A DNA stretch of 64,000 nucleotides from Pseudorhodoferax sp. Leaf267 (GTDB lineage: Bacteria; Pseudomonadota; Gammaproteobacteria; Burkholderiales; Burkholderiaceae_C). The stretch's first letter is position 1; each line of letters begins with the position of its first letter. Positions 1-10,901 of the stretch are shown piece after piece. The stretch spans positions 904,620-968,619 of the forward strand of contig NZ_LMMV01000001.1 in NCBI RefSeq assembly GCF_001422405.1, read 5' to 3'. The notes under the pieces are model-generated. The model did no database searches and had not been told where the DNA came from. It worked only from the letters and a program-made list of their open reading frames with translations. Both the position numbers and the translations under genes were made by a program.

Positions 1-185
1 AGCAGGGCTTCGGCTGGGCCAAGACCATCGGTCAGATCCGGCAAGTGATGGTGCGCGGGCTCAAGAAGGTCGGCCAGATGTTCGTGCTGAACATGGCCGC
101 CTACAACCTTGTGCGCATGCGCTCGCTCTACAACCTTGTGCGCATGCGCTCGCTGGGACAGGTGCGTCTGCAAGGTGCGCGATGA
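1..185 (+). CDS. IS5-family transposase, C-terminal fragment (5' end outside window)
   Basis: The third forward frame is open from the window edge to a TGA at 183-185. It encodes the conserved C-terminal region of IS5-type DDE transposases: a GFGWAKTIGQIRQ segment, a VRGLKKVGQMF segment and the tail motif AAYNLVRMRSL. The catalytic DDE residues lie upstream of the window except for the region near the final Glu. The YNLVRMRSL segment is present twice in a row because of a 27-bp tandem duplication, which is unusual in this conserved tail. Whether the transposase is otherwise intact cannot be seen. Confidence 0.75.
   Translation, partial: QGFGWAKTIGQIRQVMVRGLKKVGQMFVLNMAAYNLVRMRSLYNLVRMRSLGQVRLQGAR
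102..155 (+). repeat. 27-bp tandem duplication inside the transposase gene
   Basis: The segment 102-128 is repeated at 129-155 with only the final base changed (c to g). It duplicates nine codons in frame, so the protein carries YNLVRMRSL twice. This is probably a recent slippage or sequence-duplication event. Confidence 0.9.
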
Positions 186-329
186 GGGGAAAAGGCGCGC
201 CAACCGGCGCTGGCGCGGCTCGAATTGGGCTGCGCACGCGTCAATGAGCCGTCAGCGCCGAACACCCTGCTGAATCCGCGCTCTCACCGAGGTGAGGCGA
301 GCTGCGGCGTCGGGTATTTCAGCAGCCTG

Positions 330-806
330 CTAAGGCCGCCGGTACGCCACCTGCTGGCGCGACCAATACGGTCCGTCCAGCCGGTCCAGCCGCACCGTTC
401 CACCCGTGGACGGCGCATGCACGAAGCGGCCCTCGCCCACATAGATGCCGGCGTGCGTGGGCCGCGAATTGCGCGGGCTGAAGATCACGAGGTCGCCGGT
501 GCGCAGCGCATCGGCATCGATGCCCGTGCCCCAGCCCGCCAGTTGCGCCACCGTGCGCGGCACGACCGGCGTGACGCCGTGGCGGTACACGTAGCCGATC
601 AGGCCGCTGCAGTCGAAGCCGCCATCGGGCGTGTTGCCGCCGTAGCGGTACGGCGTGCCGACCAGGCCCAGCGCGTGCACGGCCACGTCGCTGGCGGCAT
701 CGGGTGTGAGGCGGCTGTCGACGGGCTGGCGCGGTGCGGGGGGCGCCGTGCCGCAGGCGGCCAGCAGGGCGGCCAGGGCCAGTGGCAGGGCGGCGCGCCG
801 CTGCAT
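330..806 (-). CDS. NlpC/P60 (C40) family cell-wall peptidase lipoprotein
   Basis: A 158-residue predicted lipoprotein. The N-terminus MQRRAALPLALAALLAACG has a signal peptide and lipobox LAAC. The C40 domain shows YRYGGNTPDGGFDCSGL with the catalytic Cys in DCSGL, the catalytic His in THAGIYVG and a further FVHAPS His. Such enzymes cleave peptide stems of peptidoglycan (gamma-D-Glu to diamino acid bond) at the cell envelope; this role is family knowledge. It lies four bases downstream of lolA on the same strand. Its TAG stop at 330-332 falls exactly in the junction with the IS5 element. The last residues (AYRRP) may therefore be native, if CTAA is the target site, or slightly altered by the insertion. 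Confidence 0.85.
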   Translation of the reverse strand: MQRRAALPLALAALLAACGTAPPAPRQPVDSRLTPDAASDVAVHALGLVGTPYRYGGNTPDGGFDCSGLIGYVYRHGVTPVVPRTVAQLAGWGTGIDADALRTGDLVIFSPRNSRPTHAGIYVGEGRFVHAPSTGGTVRLDRLDGPYWSRQQVAYRRP

Positions 807-809
807 GCC

Positions 810-1469
810 TTATTGGCGCAGCACGTCGGCCCCGGCCGGCGGCTTGAACTGGAAGCTCGCGGCGGGCAGCGACGGGTTGACCTCGACCTGGCTGAAGCGC
901 AGCACGGAGCGCTGGCCGAAGCTGTCCTGGATGTCCAGCGCGGCCAGCTCGGGGCCCTTGTCGCCGGGCTTGAGCCCCACGCGCACGGCAGCCAGCTGGC
1001 CGTCCTTGGTCTTGGGCGTGGCCTCGACCCATTGCAGGCCATCCGCATCGGGCGCGGCCTTCAGGTCGAAGTCGGCGCGCAGCGCGGCCAGGTCGGGCGC
1101 GGCGGCGACCAATGCGGCGGGCGTGGAGCCCAACACATCAGCCTGCTTGCGCGCAGTGACCTGGTTCAGGTCCACGTCGTGCAGCCACAGCGTCTGGCCG
1201 TCGGCCACGATGGTCTGCTCGAAGGGCTTGGTGTAGACGAAGCGAAAGCGGCTGGGCCGCTGGAATTCGAAACTGCCTGTCGAGGTCTTGGTCCGCGCAG
1301 CCTGGCCCTCGCGCGGCGGCGATGTTACGGTCTGCGTGAACGCGGCGCGGCCGCTCTTGACGGTCTTGACGAAGGTTTCCAGGCTGTCGATCGCGTCGGC
1401 ATGGGCGGCCAAGGTGCCCAGCGTGAGCAGTGCGCCGAACGCCATGGTCCGCAAAGGTTTGAAATGCAT
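810..1469 (-). CDS. lolA: LolA outer-membrane lipoprotein carrier protein
   Basis: Periplasmic chaperone that accepts lipoproteins from LolCDE and hands them to the outer membrane. From the chosen start the protein is 219 residues, beginning MHFKPLRTMAFGALLTLG and cleaving near AAHADA. It has the family pattern SFEFQRPSRFRFVYTKPFEQTIVADGQTLWLHD with the following D-L-NQVT strand. An in-frame ATG at 1505 overlaps the ftsK stop as ATGA and would add 12 residues; I prefer 1469 because it leaves a normal short signal-peptide n-region, but no clear ribosome site separates the two. ftsK-lolA adjacency is common in Burkholderiales. Confidence 0.88.
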   Translation of the reverse strand: MHFKPLRTMAFGALLTLGTLAAHADAIDSLETFVKTVKSGRAAFTQTVTSPPREGQAARTKTSTGSFEFQRPSRFRFVYTKPFEQTIVADGQTLWLHDVDLNQVTARKQADVLGSTPAALVAAAPDLAALRADFDLKAAPDADGLQWVEATPKTKDGQLAAVRVGLKPGDKGPELAALDIQDSFGQRSVLRFSQVEVNPSLPAASFQFKPPAGADVLRQ

Positions 1470-1501
1470 GGGCGTTCTGAGTGCGGCGTGCGCGGCTTGG
1501 T

Positions 1502-3880
1502 TCATTCGGAGCGTTCGGGCACGAGGATCTCGCGCTGGCCGCTGCCGCTCATGGAGCTGACCAGGCCGGCCTTTTCCATGTCTTCCACCAGCCGCGCGGC
1601 GCGGTTGTAGCCGATCTTCAAGTGCCGCTGCACCAGCGAGATGCTGGGCTTGCGGTGCTTGAGCACGACCTCGACCGCCTGGTCGTACATCGGGTCCTTC
1701 TCGGCGTCGCCGCCACCCTCGCTGCCGTAGTCGGTGCTCTCGCCATCGACGGTGCCGCCTTCGAGCACGCCCTCGATGTAGTCGGGCTCGCCCTGGCTCT
1801 TCAGGTAGGCCACCACGCGGTGCACTTCCTCGTCGCTGACGAAGGCGCCGTGCACGCGGATCGGCAGGCCGCTACCGCTGGCCATGTAGAGCATGTCGCC
1901 CATGCCCAGCAAGGCCTCGGCGCCCATCTGGTCGAGGATGGTGCGGCTGTCGATCTTGGAGCCGACCGAGAACGCGATCCGCGTGGGGATGTTGGCCTTG
2001 ATGAGGCCGGTGATCACGTCGACGCTGGGCCGCTGCGTGGCCAGGATCAGGTGGATGCCGGCCGCGCGGGCCTTTTGCGCCAGCCGCGCGATCAGCTCCT
2101 CGATCTTCTTGCCGACCACCATCATCAGGTCGGCCAGCTCGTCGATGATGACCACGATGTGCGGTTCGCGCTTGAGCGGCTCGGGGTCGTCGGGCGTCAG
2201 GCTGAAGGGGTTGTAGATGAACTCCTCGCGCGCCTTGGCTTCGTCGATCTTCACGTTGTAGCCGGCCAGGTTGCGCACGCCCAGCTTGCTCATCAGCTTG
2301 TAGCGGCGCTCCATCTCGGCCACGCACCAGTTCAGGCCGTGCGCGGCCTGCTTCATGTCGGTGACCACCGGCGCCAGCAGGTGCGGGATGCCCTCGTAGA
2401 CCGACATTTCCAGCATCTTGGGGTCGATCATCAACAGCCGCACGTCGCGCGCCTCGGCCTTGTAGAGCAGCGACAAAATCATCGCGTTGATGCCGACCGA
2501 CTTGCCCGAGCCCGTGGTGCCGGCCACCAGCACGTGCGGCATCTTGGCCAGGTCGGCCACGATGGGGTTGCCCACGATGTCCTTGCCCAGGCCCATGGTC
2601 AGCATGGACTTGGCCTCGTGGTAGACCTGCGAGCCCAGGATCTCCGACAGCTTGATCGACTGGCGCTTGGCGTTGGGCAGTTCGAGCGCCATGTAGTTCT
2701 TGCCCGGAATGGTCTCGACCACGCGGATCGATACCAGGCTCAGGCTGCGCGCCAGGTCCTTGGCCAGGCCCACGATCTGCGAACCCTTGACGCCGGTGGC
2801 CGGTTCGATCTCGTAGCGCGTGATCACCGGGCCGGGCGAGGCCAGCACCACGCTGACCTCCACGCCGAAGTCCTTGAGCTTCTTCTCGATCATGCGGCTG
2901 GTCATTTCCAGCGTGTCGTTCGAGACGGTTTCCTGGCGCAGCTGCGCGGCGTCCAGCAGGTCGACCTGGGGCAGCTTGGAATCGGGCAGCTCCTTGAACA
3001 GCGGCTTTTGCCGTTCCTTGACGACGCGCGTGCTCGGCGGCGCCTCGACAGGCGCGGGCTCGATAACCACCGGCGGCTTGGCGGGCTTGCCGGTGCGCAC
3101 CAGCCGGGCGGCGGGCGCGTCCACGGCATCCGACACGTCGGGCTCGAAGCGGTCGTCGAAGGTGCCCTCCTGCCGCTCGCGCACGGCCTGCTTGCCCAGC
3201 GCCAGGTCTTCGGCGACCTCGCGCTTTTCGCGGCGCGACTCGACCAGCGAATACACGCGCGCGCCGACACGCTCGGCCACATGCGCCCACGAGAACCGGA
3301 ACACCGCCGCCACACCGATGATGCCGGCCACGATGCCCACGAGGCCGGAGCCGGCAAAGCCCAGCCACTGCAGCGCGGCCGGGCCGACGAAGTAGCCCAC
3401 GATGCCACCGCCATGGCCGGGCAGCTGCGGCTCCAGCCGGTACAGCCGAGACCATTCCAGCGCGCAGCTGGCCGCCAGCAACAGCACCAGGCCCAGGCCG
3501 AACACCAGAGCGCCGCCAGCCGGCCGATGGGCATGCACGGGCAGCCGAGCCTGCGGCGGGCGCATCCAGTCGGCCAGGTTGGCCAGCCATGCTCGCGCGC
3601 CGGCGGCCAGGCACCACCAGACCGAAAATCCCAGGCTGAAGTAGCTGATGTCGGCCACCCAGGCGCCCAGGCGGCCGCCCCAGTTGCGCGTGGCGCCGGG
3701 GCCGCCGGACGTGGACCAGGCCGCGTCCTGCAGCGAATAGCTGATCAGCGAGATGAACCAGAACGACAGCGCGAGCAGGCCCAGCAGCAAGCCGAATTCG
3801 CGGGCGAAGCGCACGATGCCGGAACGCACCGGCAGCTCCGTGCCAGTGGAGGAATTGAGTGTGTTGAGCGAATAGGTCAT
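1502..3880 (-). CDS. ftsK: DNA translocase FtsK
   Basis: A 792-residue septal DNA pump that helps segregate chromosome termini and activates XerCD at dif. Four hydrophobic segments lie in the first ~190 residues. A charged linker follows, then the alpha/beta motor with Walker A GTTGSGKS, Walker B region [13 protein letters not shown] and the [20 protein letters not shown] segment. It ends with the winged-helix gamma domain ([22 protein letters not shown]). Length is at the short end of the family because the linker is brief. lolA follows immediately. A Crp/Fnr gene lies upstream on the same strand, 64 bases away. Confidence 0.97.
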   Translation of the reverse strand: MTYSLNTLNSSTGTELPVRSGIVRFAREFGLLLGLLALSFWFISLISYSLQDAAWSTSGGPGATRNWGGRLGAWVADISYFSLGFSVWWCLAAGARAWLANLADWMRPPQARLPVHAHRPAGGALVFGLGLVLLLAASCALEWSRLYRLEPQLPGHGGGIVGYFVGPAALQWLGFAGSGLVGIVAGIIGVAAVFRFSWAHVAERVGARVYSLVESRREKREVAEDLALGKQAVRERQEGTFDDRFEPDVSDAVDAPAARLVRTGKPAKPPVVIEPAPVEAPPSTRVVKERQKPLFKELPDSKLPQVDLLDAAQLRQETVSNDTLEMTSRMIEKKLKDFGVEVSVVLASPGPVITRYEIEPATGVKGSQIVGLAKDLARSLSLVSIRVVETIPGKNYMALELPNAKRQSIKLSEILGSQVYHEAKSMLTMGLGKDIVGNPIVADLAKMPHVLVAGTTGSGKSVGINAMILSLLYKAEARDVRLLMIDPKMLEMSVYEGIPHLLAPVVTDMKQAAHGLNWCVAEMERRYKLMSKLGVRNLAGYNVKIDEAKAREEFIYNPFSLTPDDPEPLKREPHIVVIIDELADLMMVVGKKIEELIARLAQKARAAGIHLILATQRPSVDVITGLIKANIPTRIAFSVGSKIDSRTILDQMGAEALLGMGDMLYMASGSGLPIRVHGAFVSDEEVHRVVAYLKSQGEPDYIEGVLEGGTVDGESTDYGSEGGGDAEKDPMYDQAVEVVLKHRKPSISLVQRHLKIGYNRAARLVEDMEKAGLVSSMSGSGQREILVPERSE

Positions 3881-3944
3881 GGAGGCAGGAATCTGCGCCC
3901 AAGCTTACCCCATGGCCCTGCGCGCGCAGCGCAGGCGCAGGGCA

Positions 3945-5737
<1,793 letters not shown>

Positions 5738-5758
5738 GGCCGCTTCGGCGAAGCTGGC

Positions 5759-5764
5759 TATAAT
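5759..5764 (+). promoter_or_regulatory. Candidate -10 element (TATAAT) for rpmB-rpmG
   Basis: A perfect TATAAT lies in the 177-bp gap between trxB and rpmB, about 150 bp before the rpmB start. No good -35 hexamer is visible at 17 bp. The long leader suggests room for leader control, but no specific structure was identified. Confidence 0.45.
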
Positions 5765-5914
5765 CGCGGGCTTTGCCGAATTCTCCGCAGCCGCAAGGGT
5801 CGCGCTGCGCACGGCAGACAGGGAACCGCCACCTGCTTTTGGCGAGGTCAAGCTGTCACACACCGCGCACGCCCAGGCGTTGCATGGTGCCAGCTGTTCA
5901 TAGGAAGAGTGACC

Positions 5915-6148
5915 ATGTCACGCGTATGTGAAGTCACGGGCAAGGGCCCGATTACCGGGAACAACGTTTCCCACGCCAACAACAAGACGAAGCGCCGGTT
6001 CCTGCCGAACCTGCAGTACCGCCGCTTCTGGGTCGAGTCGGAAAACCGCTGGGTGCGCCTGCGCATCTCCAACGCCGGCCTGCGCCTGATCGACAAGAAC
6101 GGCATCGATGCCGTGCTCGCAGACCTGCGTGCACGCGGCCAAGCTTAA
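5915..6148 (+). CDS. rpmB: 50S ribosomal protein L28
   Basis: A 77-residue ribosomal protein of the large subunit. It starts [20 protein letters not shown], with the conserved internal [18 protein letters not shown] and the C-terminal [14 protein letters not shown]. The start at 5915 follows GGAAGAGTGACC; an ATG two codons earlier is less consistent with the family. It is followed 12 bases later by rpmG, the usual rpmB-rpmG pair, and the two share the terminator after rpmG. Confidence 0.97.
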   Translation: MSRVCEVTGKGPITGNNVSHANNKTKRRFLPNLQYRRFWVESENRWVRLRISNAGLRLIDKNGIDAVLADLRARGQA

Positions 6149-6160
6149 GAGGACACCACC

Positions 6161-6331
6161 ATGGCTACCAAAGGCGGACGCGAGAAGATCAAGCTGGAAT
6201 CCACTGCCGGCACCGGTCACTTCTACACAACGACCAAGAACAAGAAGACGATGCCTGAAAAGATGCTGATCACGAAGTTCGATCCCAAGGCTCGCAAGCA
6301 CGTCGAGTACAAGGAAATCAAGCTGAAGTGA
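6161..6331 (+). CDS. rpmG: 50S ribosomal protein L33
   Basis: A 56-residue large-subunit ribosomal protein, starting [20 protein letters not shown] and ending with [14 protein letters not shown]. It is preceded by an AAGAGGACACC ribosome-binding region. It has no zinc-binding CxxC pairs, so it is the zinc-independent L33 type. It forms an operon with rpmB and is followed by an intrinsic terminator. Confidence 0.96.
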   Translation: MATKGGREKIKLESTAGTGHFYTTTKNKKTMPEKMLITKFDPKARKHVEYKEIKLK

Positions 6332-6367
6332 TGCATCCGGGCCGGCAACGGCTCCCCGCACACACCG

Positions 6368-6396
6368 AAACCCGCCTCCGAGCGGGTTTTCTTTTT
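6368..6396 (+). terminator. Intrinsic terminator after rpmG
   Basis: An 8-bp stem AAACCCGC / GCGGGTTT with a six-base loop CTCCGA is followed by TTTTCTTTTT. This is a textbook rho-independent terminator, 37 bases after the rpmG stop. Confidence 0.9.
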
Positions 6397-6451
6397 GGCG
6401 CACAGGGGCTTGCCGCACAGGCGACCGCCGAACACCGCGCCCCCACCTAAA

Positions 6452-7315
6452 ATGCCCGCCGTGTCCTCCATCCTCAACGCCGACCTGCACTGCCACTCCA
6501 TCGTGTCCGATGGCACGCTGACGCCGGAGGCACTCGCCGAGCGGGCCAAGGCCAATGGCGTGGAACTGTGGGCCCTGACGGACCACGACGAGATCGGCGG
6601 CCAGCGGCGCGCCGCCGCGGCCGCCAAGGCCCAGGGCATGCGCTACCTGACCGGCGCCGAGATCTCCGTCACCTTCGCTGGCGAGACCGTGCACATCGTG
6701 GGTCTGGGCTTCGATGCCGAAGACCCGCGCATGCAGCAGGGCCTGGCCGACACGCGCGACGGCCGCGGGCCGCGGGCCATGGAGATGGCAGCCGGCCTGG
6801 CCAAGGTCGGCATCCAGAACGCCTACGAGGGCGCGCTCAAATTCGTCGGCAACCCGGCGCTGATCTCGCGCACGCACTTCGCACGCTTCCTCGTCGAGGC
6901 CGGGCATTGCAAGGACACGCCCGAGGTGTTCCGCAAGTACCTGACGGAAGGCAAGCCTGGCTACGTGCCACACCGCTGGGCGACGCTGAAGGACGCAATC
7001 ACCTGGATCACGCAGTGCGGCGGCATCGCCGTGATCGCGCACCCAGGCCGCTACAAGTTCACGGCCAACGAAGAGTACGCGCTGTTCAGCGAGTTCAAGG
7101 CGCATGGCGGCCGTGGTGTCGAAGTCGTCACGGGCAGCCACACGACCGCCGAGTACGTGGAATACGCCACCATGGCGCGCGACTTCGGCCTGGCCGCCTC
7201 GCGCGGCAGCGACTTCCACAGCCCCGACGAGAGCCACACCGACCTGGGCGCCCTGCCCTACCTGCCGGGCGACCTGACCCCCGTGTGGGAACTGCTGGCG
7301 GACCGCATTCAGTGA
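6452..7315 (+). CDS. PHP-domain phosphoesterase (RNase AM / nucleoside bisphosphate phosphatase type)
   Basis: A 287-residue PHP protein with the metal-binding motifs NADLHCHSIVSDGTL, LWALTDHDEIGG, GAEISV, IAHPGRYK and SRGSDFHS in the expected order. The length fits the E. coli YciV/RNase AM group, which trims 5' ends of RNA and hydrolyses 3',5'-bisphosphate nucleotides (family knowledge). The start at ATG 6452 was chosen because the conserved region begins about ten residues in. The stop overlaps the GTG start of the exporter gene, so translation may be coupled. Confidence 0.88.
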   Translation: MPAVSSILNADLHCHSIVSDGTLTPEALAERAKANGVELWALTDHDEIGGQRRAAAAAKAQGMRYLTGAEISVTFAGETVHIVGLGFDAEDPRMQQGLADTRDGRGPRAMEMAAGLAKVGIQNAYEGALKFVGNPALISRTHFARFLVEAGHCKDTPEVFRKYLTEGKPGYVPHRWATLKDAITWITQCGGIAVIAHPGRYKFTANEEYALFSEFKAHGGRGVEVVTGSHTTAEYVEYATMARDFGLAASRGSDFHSPDESHTDLGALPYLPGDLTPVWELLADRIQ

Positions 7316-8196
7316 ACGCCTCGCCGCTGGCCGGCATCGCCCTGGTGCTGGCCGCCGTGGCCTGTTTCGCGGTGCTGGACATCACCACCAAGGCCATCAG
7401 CGCCAGCGTCCCGCTGCTGATGGCGCTGTGGTTCCGCTACGCCTTCCAGGCCATCGCCACCACCGTGCTCGTGCTGCCGCGCCACGGCCTGGCCCTGCTG
7501 CGCACGGCACACCCGAAGTTCCAGATCCTGCGCGGCCTGCTGCTGCTGGTGAGCAGCCTGCTGGCCTTCTTCAGCCTGCGCTTCATGCCGGTCGGCGAGT
7601 TCACCGCCATCGTCATGATCACGCCGCTGGTCATCACGCTGCTGGCGGCCTATGCGCTGGGCGAGCGTGTGTCGCCGCTGCGCTGGGCGCTGGTGCTGGG
7701 CGGTTTCGTCGGCACCATGGTCATCATCCGGCCGGGCGGCGAAGCCTTCGACTGGAAGCTGCTGCTGCCGCTGGCCCTGGTCGGCACGAACGCCTGCTTC
7801 CAGCTGCTGACCAGCAGGCTGGCCAAGACCGAGGCGCCCCTGACCACGCACCTGTACACGGGCTGGGTCGGCACGCTGCTGGCGTCGCTGTCCCTGCCCT
7901 TCGTCTGGGTGCACATCGAGAGCTGGCAACTATGGGCCGCACTGCTGCTGATGGGCTTGATGGCCACGGTGGGCCACTTCATGCTGATCCTGGGCTACGC
8001 GCGTGCGCCGGCGGCCACGCTCACGCCCTACCTGTACGGCCAGATCGGCTTCGCGATGCTGGGCGGCTGGCTCGTGTTCTCGCATGTGCCCGACCAGTGG
8101 GCCATGCTGGGCATGGCGCTGGTGGCCTTTTGCGGCGCTGCCGGCGCCTGGCTCACCGTGCGCGAAAGCCGCATCGGCCCTGCCACCACCCTGTAG
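7312..8196 (+). CDS. EamA/DMT-family transporter
   Basis: A 294-residue inner-membrane protein with about ten hydrophobic helices and two EamA repeats; the first repeat includes FFSLRFMPVGEFTAIVMITPL and the second YARAPAATLTPYLYGQIGFA. Start is GTG 7312, overlapping the previous stop (GTGA), which excludes the long upstream extension of the same frame. DMT proteins export small metabolites; the substrate is unknown. It sits inside a conserved run of housekeeping genes. Confidence 0.9.
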   Translation: MNASPLAGIALVLAAVACFAVLDITTKAISASVPLLMALWFRYAFQAIATTVLVLPRHGLALLRTAHPKFQILRGLLLLVSSLLAFFSLRFMPVGEFTAIVMITPLVITLLAAYALGERVSPLRWALVLGGFVGTMVIIRPGGEAFDWKLLLPLALVGTNACFQLLTSRLAKTEAPLTTHLYTGWVGTLLASLSLPFVWVHIESWQLWAALLLMGLMATVGHFMLILGYARAPAATLTPYLYGQIGFAMLGGWLVFSHVPDQWAMLGMALVAFCGAAGAWLTVRESRIGPATTL

Positions 8197-8209
8197 AGAC
8201 GACGACACC

Positions 8210-8845
8210 ATGGCCCAGTACTTCGAACTCCACCCCGAGAACCCGCAGGTGCGCCTGCTCAAGCAGACCGTGGCGCTGCTGGCCAAGGGCGACATCGTCG
8301 CCGTGCCCACGGATTCCAGCTACGCGCTGGTCTGCCACCTGGACGACAAGGCTGCCGTGGACCGCATGCGCCGCCTGCGCGGCGTGGACGAGCGCCACCA
8401 CCTGACGCTGCTGTGCCGCGACCTGTCCGAGCTGGCCAATTACGCACGGGTGGACAACAAGCAGTACCGCCTGCTCAAGTCCGCCACGCCCGGTGCCTAC
8501 ACCTTCATCCTGGAAGCCAGCAAGGAAGTGCCGCGCCGCGTGAGCCACCCTTCGCGCAAGACCATCGGCCTGCGCGTGCCCGACCATAAGGCGCTGCAGG
8601 AACTGCTGGCGCTGCACGGCGCGCCGCTCCTCGCCACGACCCTGATCCCGCCCGGCGAGACCGAGCCGCTGAACGACGCGCAGGACATCCGTGCGCGCTT
8701 CGAGCACCAGGTGGCCGCGGTGCTGGACGCCGGCGCCTGCCCTTCCGAACCCACCACCGTGGTCGACCTGACCACCATGGAACAAGGCGGCGACCCCACG
8801 GTCGTGCGCGAAGGCCGCGGCTCGCTGGCCGCGTTGGGGCTGTGA
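8210..8845 (+). CDS. yciO: YciO family protein (Sua5/YrdC fold)
   Basis: A 211-residue protein starting MAQYFELHPENPQVRLLKQT. It matches the E. coli YciO pattern closely: VPTDSSYAL, MCRDLSEL-like LLCRDLSELANY, EVPRRVSHPSRKTIGLRVPDH and PTTVVDLT. The KxR/SxN basic groove of the YrdC fold binds ATP and RNA. YciO relatives have been linked to threonylcarbamoyl-AMP chemistry, but the true tsaC function usually belongs to a different paralogue. The gene lies 13 bases after the exporter and 33 before the site-2 protease. Confidence 0.9.
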   Translation: MAQYFELHPENPQVRLLKQTVALLAKGDIVAVPTDSSYALVCHLDDKAAVDRMRRLRGVDERHHLTLLCRDLSELANYARVDNKQYRLLKSATPGAYTFILEASKEVPRRVSHPSRKTIGLRVPDHKALQELLALHGAPLLATTLIPPGETEPLNDAQDIRARFEHQVAAVLDAGACPSEPTTVVDLTTMEQGGDPTVVREGRGSLAALGL

Positions 8846-8878
8846 GCCCCCTGCAACCCCTCTGAGAGAATCCCGCCG

Positions 8879-9547
8879 GTGAATTTCGACAACCTGATCC
8901 AGAACCTGCTGATCTACGCGATCCCGGTCATCTTCGCCATCACCGTGCACGAGGCCGCGCACGGCTACGTGGCCCGGCACTACGGCGACAACACGGCCTA
9001 CATGCTGGGCCGCGTGACGCTGAACCCGATCAAGCACATCGACCCGCTGGGCACCATCGTGATGCCCATCATGCTGTACCTGGCGACCTCGGGCGCCTTC
9101 GTGTTCGGCTATGCCAAGCCGGTGCCGGTGCAGTTCGGCCGGCTGCGCAACCCCAAGCGCGACATGGTGTGGGTGGCCCTCGCCGGCCCCGGCGTGAACC
9201 TGGTGCAGGCCCTGATCTGGGGCATCGTGCTGTACCTGCTGGTCGGCATGGGCATCGATGAGCCCTTCTTCGTCAAGATGTGCCAGGCCGGCATGCTGGT
9301 CAACGTCGTGATGTTCGCGTTCAACCTGTTCCCGCTGCCGCCGCTCGATGGCGGCCGCGTGCTCGTGGGCCTGCTGCCCTACAAGCAGGCGGCACTGGTC
9401 TCGCGCGTGGAGCCCTGGGGCTTCTTTATCGTGATGGGCCTGGTGCTGGCGGGCGTGGTCGGCACGCTGTGGCTGCGCCCCATCATGGGCCTGACCTTCG
9501 GCTTCCTCGACATCCTGCTGAGCCCTCTTTCCTTTCTGATCCGCTGA
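8879..9547 (+). CDS. Site-2 protease family (M50) membrane protein
   Basis: A 222-residue integral membrane metalloprotease with GTG start. The zinc-binding HEAAH sits in helix 1 (AITVHEAAHGYVARH). The conserved NPIKHIDPLGT follows, and the third zinc ligand lies in NLFPLPPLDGGRVL near the C-terminus. This short form without PDZ domain is typical of the gene found beside trpS in Burkholderiales. Substrates are unknown. It overlaps no neighbour; trpS starts 7 bases downstream. Confidence 0.92.
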   Translation: MNFDNLIQNLLIYAIPVIFAITVHEAAHGYVARHYGDNTAYMLGRVTLNPIKHIDPLGTIVMPIMLYLATSGAFVFGYAKPVPVQFGRLRNPKRDMVWVALAGPGVNLVQALIWGIVLYLLVGMGIDEPFFVKMCQAGMLVNVVMFAFNLFPLPPLDGGRVLVGLLPYKQAALVSRVEPWGFFIVMGLVLAGVVGTLWLRPIMGLTFGFLDILLSPLSFLIR

Positions 9548-9554
9548 GACCACC

Positions 9555-10901
9555 ATGACCACGCTGCGCGTTCTGACCGGTATCACCACCTCGGGCACGC
9601 CCCACCTGGGCAACTACGTCGGCGCCGTGCGGCCCTCCGTGCGTGCCAGCCAGGCGGCCGGCACCGAGAGCTTCTACTTCCTGGCCGACTACCACGCGCT
9701 GATCAAGGTCGACGACCCGCAGCGCATCCAGCGCTCCACACTGGAGATCGCCGCCACCTGGCTGGCCGCCGGCCTGGACCCGGAGCGCGTGACCTTCTAC
9801 CGCCAGTCCGACATCCCCGAGATTCCCGAGCTCACCTGGTTCCTGACCTGCGTGACCGGCAAGGGCATCCTGAACCGCGCCCACGCCTACAAGGCCGCGG
9901 TGGACCGCAACAACGCCGCCGGTAGCGACGTGGATGCCGACGTGACGGCCGGCCTGTTCATGTACCCGGTGCTGATGGCCGCCGACATCCTGCTCTTCAA
10001 CGCGCACAAGGTGCCCGTGGGCCGCGACCAGGTGCAGCACATCGAGATGGCGCGCGACATCGCGCAGCGCTTCAACCACCTGTATGGCGAGCACTTCACG
10101 CTGCCCGAGGCCGCCATCGAGGAGAGCGTCGCCACCTTGCCCGGTCTGGATGGCCGCAAGATGAGCAAGAGCTACGACAACACCATCCCCCTGTTCGCGC
10201 CGCGCGAGCAGCTGAAAAAGCTGATCGCCGGCATCGTGACCGACTCGCGCGGCCCCGGCGAGCCCAAGAGCTCCGAAGGCTCGGCGCTGTTCCAGATCTA
10301 CCAGGCCTTCGCCGACGCGCAGGAGACCGAGGCGCTGCGCCAGGCCTTCGCCGACGGCATCTCCTGGGCCGATGCCAAGCAGGCCCTCTTCGAGCGCGTG
10401 GACCGCGAGATCGCGCCGATGCGCGCGGCCTACCAGGGCTACATGGAAGACCCGGCCCAGGTCGAACGCGTACTGCTCGCCGGCGCGCAGAAAGCCAGGC
10501 GCATCTCCGCCCCGTTCACGACCAGCCTGCGGGCCGCCGTCGGCTTGCGCAGGCTCGAAAGTTCAGGGGGCACGGCCAAGGCCGCCAGGAAGGCGAAGGC
10601 CGGCGGGCCTGCCTTCAAGCAATACCGCGAAGCCGATGGCCAGTTCTATTTCAAGCTGGTCGATGCCACTGGCGTTTTGCTGCTGCAAAGCCATGGCTTT
10701 GCCTCGCCCAAGGAAGCGGGCCAGGCCATTGCGCGGCTGACCGGCGAAGGGGCGGCGGCGCTGGTGGCCCTGGCGCCACTGCTGCACACCACTGCCGATG
10801 GCGCTCTGGCGGCATTGGCCCAGTTGGCAGCGCCCAAGGCCGACCCGAACTCGGTGGCCGGCGAAGAAGACCCCGGTGCCGCCGGCGACGTTCAGCTCTG
10901 A
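9555..10901 (+). CDS. trpS: Tryptophan-tRNA ligase with C-terminal YegP-like extension
   Basis: Charges tRNA-Trp. The class I core has the HIGH-equivalent TPHLGNYVG near residue 15 and KMSKS at residues 202-206. The protein is 448 residues, against about 330 for bacterial TrpS. The extra part, from about residue 350, reads FKQYREADGQFYFKLVD and then LLLQSHGFASPKEAGQAI. This resembles the beta-strand repeat of YegP/DUF1508 proteins. An alanine-rich linker joins the two. Its 3' end overlaps the convergent OsmC gene by ten bases. The extension's role is unknown. Confidence 0.93.
   Translation: MTTLRVLTGITTSGTPHLGNYVGAVRPSVRASQAAGTESFYFLADYHALIKVDDPQRIQRSTLEIAATWLAAGLDPERVTFYRQSDIPEIPELTWFLTCVTGKGILNRAHAYKAAVDRNNAAGSDVDADVTAGLFMYPVLMAADILLFNAHKVPVGRDQVQHIEMARDIAQRFNHLYGEHFTLPEAAIEESVATLPGLDGRKMSKSYDNTIPLFAPREQLKKLIAGIVTDSRGPGEPKSSEGSALFQIYQAFADAQETEALRQAFADGISWADAKQALFERVDREIAPMRAAYQGYMEDPAQVERVLLAGAQKARRISAPFTTSLRAAVGLRRLESSGGTAKAARKAKAGGPAFKQYREADGQFYFKLVDATGVLLLQSHGFASPKEAGQAIARLTGEGAAALVALAPLLHTTADGALAALAQLAAPKADPNSVAGEEDPGAAGDVQL

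Larger units (their letters stand above)
1..329 (+). mobile_element. Right end of an IS5-family insertion sequence
   Basis: The window opens inside a transposase gene whose C-terminus is of IS5 type. About 145 bases of non-coding DNA follow, ending in CAGCAGCCTGCTAA at 320-333. Read on the minus strand this is TTAGCAGGCTGCTGAAAT, which resembles the terminal inverted repeats of many IS5-group elements (recall, not searched). IS5 elements commonly duplicate a four-base YTAR target, and CTAA at 330-333 fits that. The left end lies outside the window, so the inverted-repeat pair and target duplication cannot be verified and the exact boundary is an inference. Confidence 0.6.

Noticed and set aside
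102-155. Start of a CRISPR-like repeat array
   Set aside because: Only two adjacent copies with no spacer, lying in frame inside a transposase gene.
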